Source: DATGUN01 sp035301285 (lineage in GTDB: Bacteria > Bacillota > Bacilli > Bacillales > Amphibacillaceae). Taken from it: a DNA stretch of 64,000 nt. Under the pieces are notes generated by a model, which was given only the letters and a program-made list of their open reading frames with translations, did no database searches and was not told where the DNA came from. The first letter of the stretch is position 1; the number at the start of each line of letters is the position of its first letter. Positions 61,695 to 64,000 of this stretch are shown here, one piece after another. A program made the position numbers and the translations under genes. The DNA lies in the NCBI GenBank assembly GCA_035301285.1, contig DATGUN010000090.1, positions 99,654 to 163,653 on the forward strand. The letters are read 5' to 3'.

Positions 61695-61723
61695 TTTACA
61701 AATATAAAATGTTTATCAATAAT
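61695..61723 (+). promoter_or_regulatory. Candidate promoter of the Na/Pi transporter gene
   Basis: TTTACA, exactly 17 bases, AATAAT, 33 bases before the gene start. Confidence 0.5.
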
Positions 61724-61755
61724 GAAAGTGAATACGACATTCAAGGGGGATACCT

Positions 61756-63378
61756 GTGGATATAAACATCCAAGAAGTATTATTTAATTTTATAGGCGGT
61801 TTGGGAATATTTCTTCTCGGGATTAAATATATGGGCGATGGACTCCAACAGACGGCAGGCGATCGATTGAGGGATATACTCGATAAATTTACAAGTAATC
61901 CCTTTTTAGGTGTATTGGCTGGAATTGTCGTTACAGTGCTTATACAAAGTAGTTCTGGAACAACCGTGTTAACCGTTGGTTTGGTTAATGCCGGTTTCAT
62001 GACTTTGAAGCAAGCAATCGGTGTTATTATGGGAGCCAACGTAGGTACGACAGTCACTGCATTTATCATCGGTTTTGATTTAGCCGAATATGCATTACCT
62101 ATTATGGCAATAGGTGCTTTTTTATTGTTTTTCTTCAAGCATAAGAAATTAAATGCCATTGGACAGGCCGTATTTGGATTTGGTTCATTATTTTTTGGTC
62201 TAGAACTAATGGGAAGTGGCATGGAGCCATTGCAACATGTCGATGCATTTCATCAGTTAACAGTAGATATGAGCAGTAATCCGGTTCTCGGTGTTGTTGT
62301 TGGAACATTATTTACTGTCATTGTACAAAGCTCAAGTGCCACAATTGGAATTCTTCAAGGGCTTTATGCACAAGGAGCTATTGATTTGAATGCGGCACTC
62401 CCTGTTTTATTGGGAGATAATATAGGAACGACAATCACTGCTCTACTTGCATCCATAGGGACTTCCATTGCAGCTAAAAGAGCAGCATTGACGCATATCA
62501 TATTCAATATAATTGGAGCAACTGTATTTTTAATCATTCTAGGTGTTTTCACACGATTTGTCGGCTTTTTACAATCTTATTTTCAACTCAATCCAGAAAT
62601 GACACTTGCATTCGCACATGGTAGTTTTAATATCGCGAATGTCTTGATGCAAATTTCATTTGTTGGTACGCTGGCTTGGGTTGTTACAAAACTCATACCT
62701 GGAAAAGATTCAACCATTGAATTTAAACCTAAACACCTTGATCCAATATTTATCCAACAATCTTCAACGCTTGCACTTGATCAAGCAAAAGCTGAAGTGG
62801 TGCGAATGGGTGAATATTCTTATCAAGGAATGGAGGAAACAAACTTATTTTTGATTACACAACAGCAAAAGCATGCTGAAACCGCGAAACAGATTGAAGG
62901 GGCTTTAAATAATCTGGACAGGAAAATCACGGATTATCTTATAAATATTTCAAGTGGCTCGATGTCGGAATCGGAAAGCGAATTACACACTATCTTAATG
63001 GATACTGTCCGAGATATTGAACGAATCGGTGATCATTTTGAAAATGTGATTGAACTGATTGACTATAAAATATCGAATAAAGTCAGCTTAACCGATCAGG
63101 CGCGCGAAGATTTGAACAATATGTTTGATTTAACTATAATGACTGTTAAGCAATCCGTATCCGCATTAGAAAATGGTGATAGGGAAGAGGCGCTTGACGT
63201 CATTCAAAAAGAAGATAAAATCGATAAAATGGAAAGAGATTTCAGGAAAAAGCATATCATTCGCATGAATGAAGGAACGTGCACAGCATCCGCAGGAATT
63301 GTATTTGTTGATATCATCAGCAATCTTGAACGTATCGGTGACCATGCGGTTAATATTGCAGAAAGTATTTTGGAATAG
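61756..63378 (+). CDS. Na/Pi-cotransporter family protein with PhoU domain
   Basis: 540 residues: a sodium/phosphate cotransporter (PNaS) core with two inverted halves marked QSSSGTTVLTVG (about residues 63-74) and QSSSATIGIL (about 195-204), each followed by ANVGTTVTAFI and DNIGTTITALL; about eight membrane helices. C-terminal cytoplasmic PhoU-like helical domain (about 345-530; DIERIGDHFENVIELID, NLERIGDHAVNIAE). Likely transports or regulates phosphate. GTG start at 61756 preceded by AAGGGGG. Confidence 0.9.
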   Translation: MDINIQEVLFNFIGGLGIFLLGIKYMGDGLQQTAGDRLRDILDKFTSNPFLGVLAGIVVTVLIQSSSGTTVLTVGLVNAGFMTLKQAIGVIMGANVGTTVTAFIIGFDLAEYALPIMAIGAFLLFFFKHKKLNAIGQAVFGFGSLFFGLELMGSGMEPLQHVDAFHQLTVDMSSNPVLGVVVGTLFTVIVQSSSATIGILQGLYAQGAIDLNAALPVLLGDNIGTTITALLASIGTSIAAKRAALTHIIFNIIGATVFLIILGVFTRFVGFLQSYFQLNPEMTLAFAHGSFNIANVLMQISFVGTLAWVVTKLIPGKDSTIEFKPKHLDPIFIQQSSTLALDQAKAEVVRMGEYSYQGMEETNLFLITQQQKHAETAKQIEGALNNLDRKITDYLINISSGSMSESESELHTILMDTVRDIERIGDHFENVIELIDYKISNKVSLTDQAREDLNNMFDLTIMTVKQSVSALENGDREEALDVIQKEDKIDKMERDFRKKHIIRMNEGTCTASAGIVFVDIISNLERIGDHAVNIAESILE

Positions 63379-63781
63379 CACGTGATGTGTATAAATCACG
63401 TGTAGTGGTTTAATTTGTAATATGAGTACGTAAATGCTATAGTTATGAATGGTAATTGATCAACTGTTTAAAAAAAGTTTGTTGAATTAAATAAAATTAT
63501 ATTGACATATTTCAATGGACATGATAAATTATATCTCGTCGCGTTATTTTGCTTTTGTATTACAATTCATTACATAGAATCATGCTGAAACGGATTGTAG
63601 ACAAAAGCAATATAACTTCGAGAAAATATTTTATAGAACATTCCACAGTAGCTGGCGTAAACATCACTGAAGAATCATCCATGTGTAGCCTGCGAGGAGT
63701 GGAACATCGTCGAAACATCATACAACACGACGAGCACAGGCAGCACCAAAACAACGTATATACTAAAAATCATTATATTAT
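63379..63781. other. Non-coding region before the tRNA genes
   Basis: About 400 bases without a gene. It contains a promoter at 63502-63530 and a transcribed leader with a tRNA-like fragment: 14 bases at 63640-63653 equal the bases around the start of tRNA-Asn, and TTCCAC at 63641 can pair with GTGGAA at 63699. Confidence 0.6.
63502..63530 (+). promoter_or_regulatory. Promoter of the tRNA cluster
   Basis: TTGACA, 17-base spacer, TAAATT with an extended -10 TG (TGATAAATT), 252 bases before tRNA-Asn. Confidence 0.6.
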
Positions 63782-63856
63782 TCCACAGTAGCTCAGTGGT
63801 AGAGCAATCGGCTGTTAACCGATCGGTCGCAGGTTCGAATCCTGCCTGTGGAGCCA
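63782..63856 (+). tRNA. tRNA-Asn (GTT)
   Basis: Acceptor TCCACAG/CTGTGGA closes the cloverleaf; D arm GCTCAGTGGTAGAGC; anticodon GTT in CGGCTGTTAACCG; T arm GCAGGTTCGAATCCTGC; discriminator G and encoded CCA. First of three tRNAs in a row. Confidence 0.97.
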
Positions 63857-63862
63857 TTTTAT

Positions 63863-63939
63863 GGCGGCGTAGCTCAGCTGGCGAGAGCGTACGGTTCATA
63901 CCCGTGAGGTCGTAGGTTCGAACCCTACCGCCGCTACCA
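63863..63939 (+). tRNA. tRNA-Met (CAT), elongator
   Basis: Acceptor GGCGGCG pairs with CGCCGCT (one G-U); anticodon CAT in ACGGTTCATACCCGT; T loop GTTCGAACC; encoded CCA. It resembles the elongator Met tRNA of Bacillus rather than the initiator, which lacks the first acceptor pair. Confidence 0.95.
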
Positions 63940-63956
63940 TTAACTAAAAACATGAT

Positions 63957-64000
63957 GGCGATCGTGGCGAAGCGGTCAACGCACCGGATTGTGGCTCCGG
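63957..64000 (+). tRNA. tRNA-His (GTG), 5' part, cut by window end
   Basis: Begins GGCGATCG with the extra 5' G typical of tRNA-His; D arm GGCGAAGCGGTCAACGC; anticodon GTG in CGGATTGTGGCTCCG. The T arm and 3' end lie beyond the window. Confidence 0.93.

Noticed and set aside
63675..63953. 92-residue minus-strand open frame with RVRTYDL and GFEPATDRLTADCSTTE
   Set aside because: It is the antisense translation of the tRNA-Asn and tRNA-Met genes. This peptide is a well-known false protein in databases; no ribosome-binding site or family support.
1..64000. Mobile elements, prophage, CRISPR arrays, toxin-antitoxin or defence islands
   Set aside because: No transposase, integrase, repeat-spacer pattern or long direct repeats were seen; gene order is conserved chromosomal core throughout.

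Overview
The window is a contiguous piece of a low-GC, endospore-forming Firmicutes chromosome. Gene content and order are those of the Bacillus alaS-to-sigA core region. Many details point to Bacillaceae, probably the halotolerant Oceanobacillus/Virgibacillus/Lentibacillus side: very acidic linkers in YrrS, CccA and the YqfX-like protein, frequent TTG/GTG starts, and sporulation genes (sigK, sda, gpr, spoIIP, yqxA, yqfC, yqfD). The genus is an inference. I see no prophage, insertion sequence, CRISPR array or obvious island.

Layout. 1-7.8 kb: end of alaS, reoM/yrzL, ruvX, yrzB, mltG, trmR, udk, greA, yrrS, mtnN. 7.8-9.4 kb: a leftward sporulation block with an uninterrupted sigK and the small checkpoint gene sda, behind which lies a cluster of DnaA-box-like sites. 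9.4-18.2 kb: the yqeG-yqeH-aroE-yqeI-nadD-yqeK-rsfS-yqeM operon, then comEA-comEB-comEC (DNA uptake). 18.2-25 kb: yqzM (leftward), holA, rpsT (leftward), gpr, spoIIP, yqxA, lepA. 25-33.9 kb: CIRCE-controlled hrcA-grpE-dnaK, then dnaJ, prmA, rsmE, mtaB, deoC. 34-37.8 kb: rpsU-yqeY, then a sigma-W-type promoter driving yqeZ (NfeD protease-like), floA (flotillin) and a third membrane protein. 37.9-45.7 kb: yqfC, yqfD, phoH, pgpH, ybeY, dgkA, era, yqzL, recO. 45.7-54 kb: a glycine T-box, glyQ, glyS, ccpN, yqfL, dnaG, sigA. 54-63.4 kb: cccA, trmK, yqfO, cshB, nfo, a lytic-transglycosylase-like gene, a YqfX-like membrane protein, yqfZ (leftward), a short NfeD protein behind a second sigma-W-type promoter, and a Na/Pi-cotransporter-like gene. 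63.5-64 kb: promoter and tRNA-Asn, tRNA-Met and the 5' part of tRNA-His.

Themes. Most genes are housekeeping: translation and ribosome maturation, tRNA modification, replication and transcription initiation, protein folding and envelope maintenance. Sporulation genes are scattered among them. The most informative signals are regulatory: two matched TGAAAC-17-CGTA promoters in front of two different NfeD-family genes, the DnaA-box cluster behind sda, CIRCE, a glycine T-box, a terminator-like hairpin before dnaG, and possible PhoP repeats before the Na/Pi transporter. The second informative signal is what is missing from the expected Bacillus order: U32 peptidase (trhP) genes, pbpI, comER, hemW, cdd, yqxD, ispH and ispG. 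I did not find a clearly undescribed system. The best candidates for new biology are the sigma-W/NfeD/flotillin set with its unnamed third protein, and the sda/DnaA-box locus.
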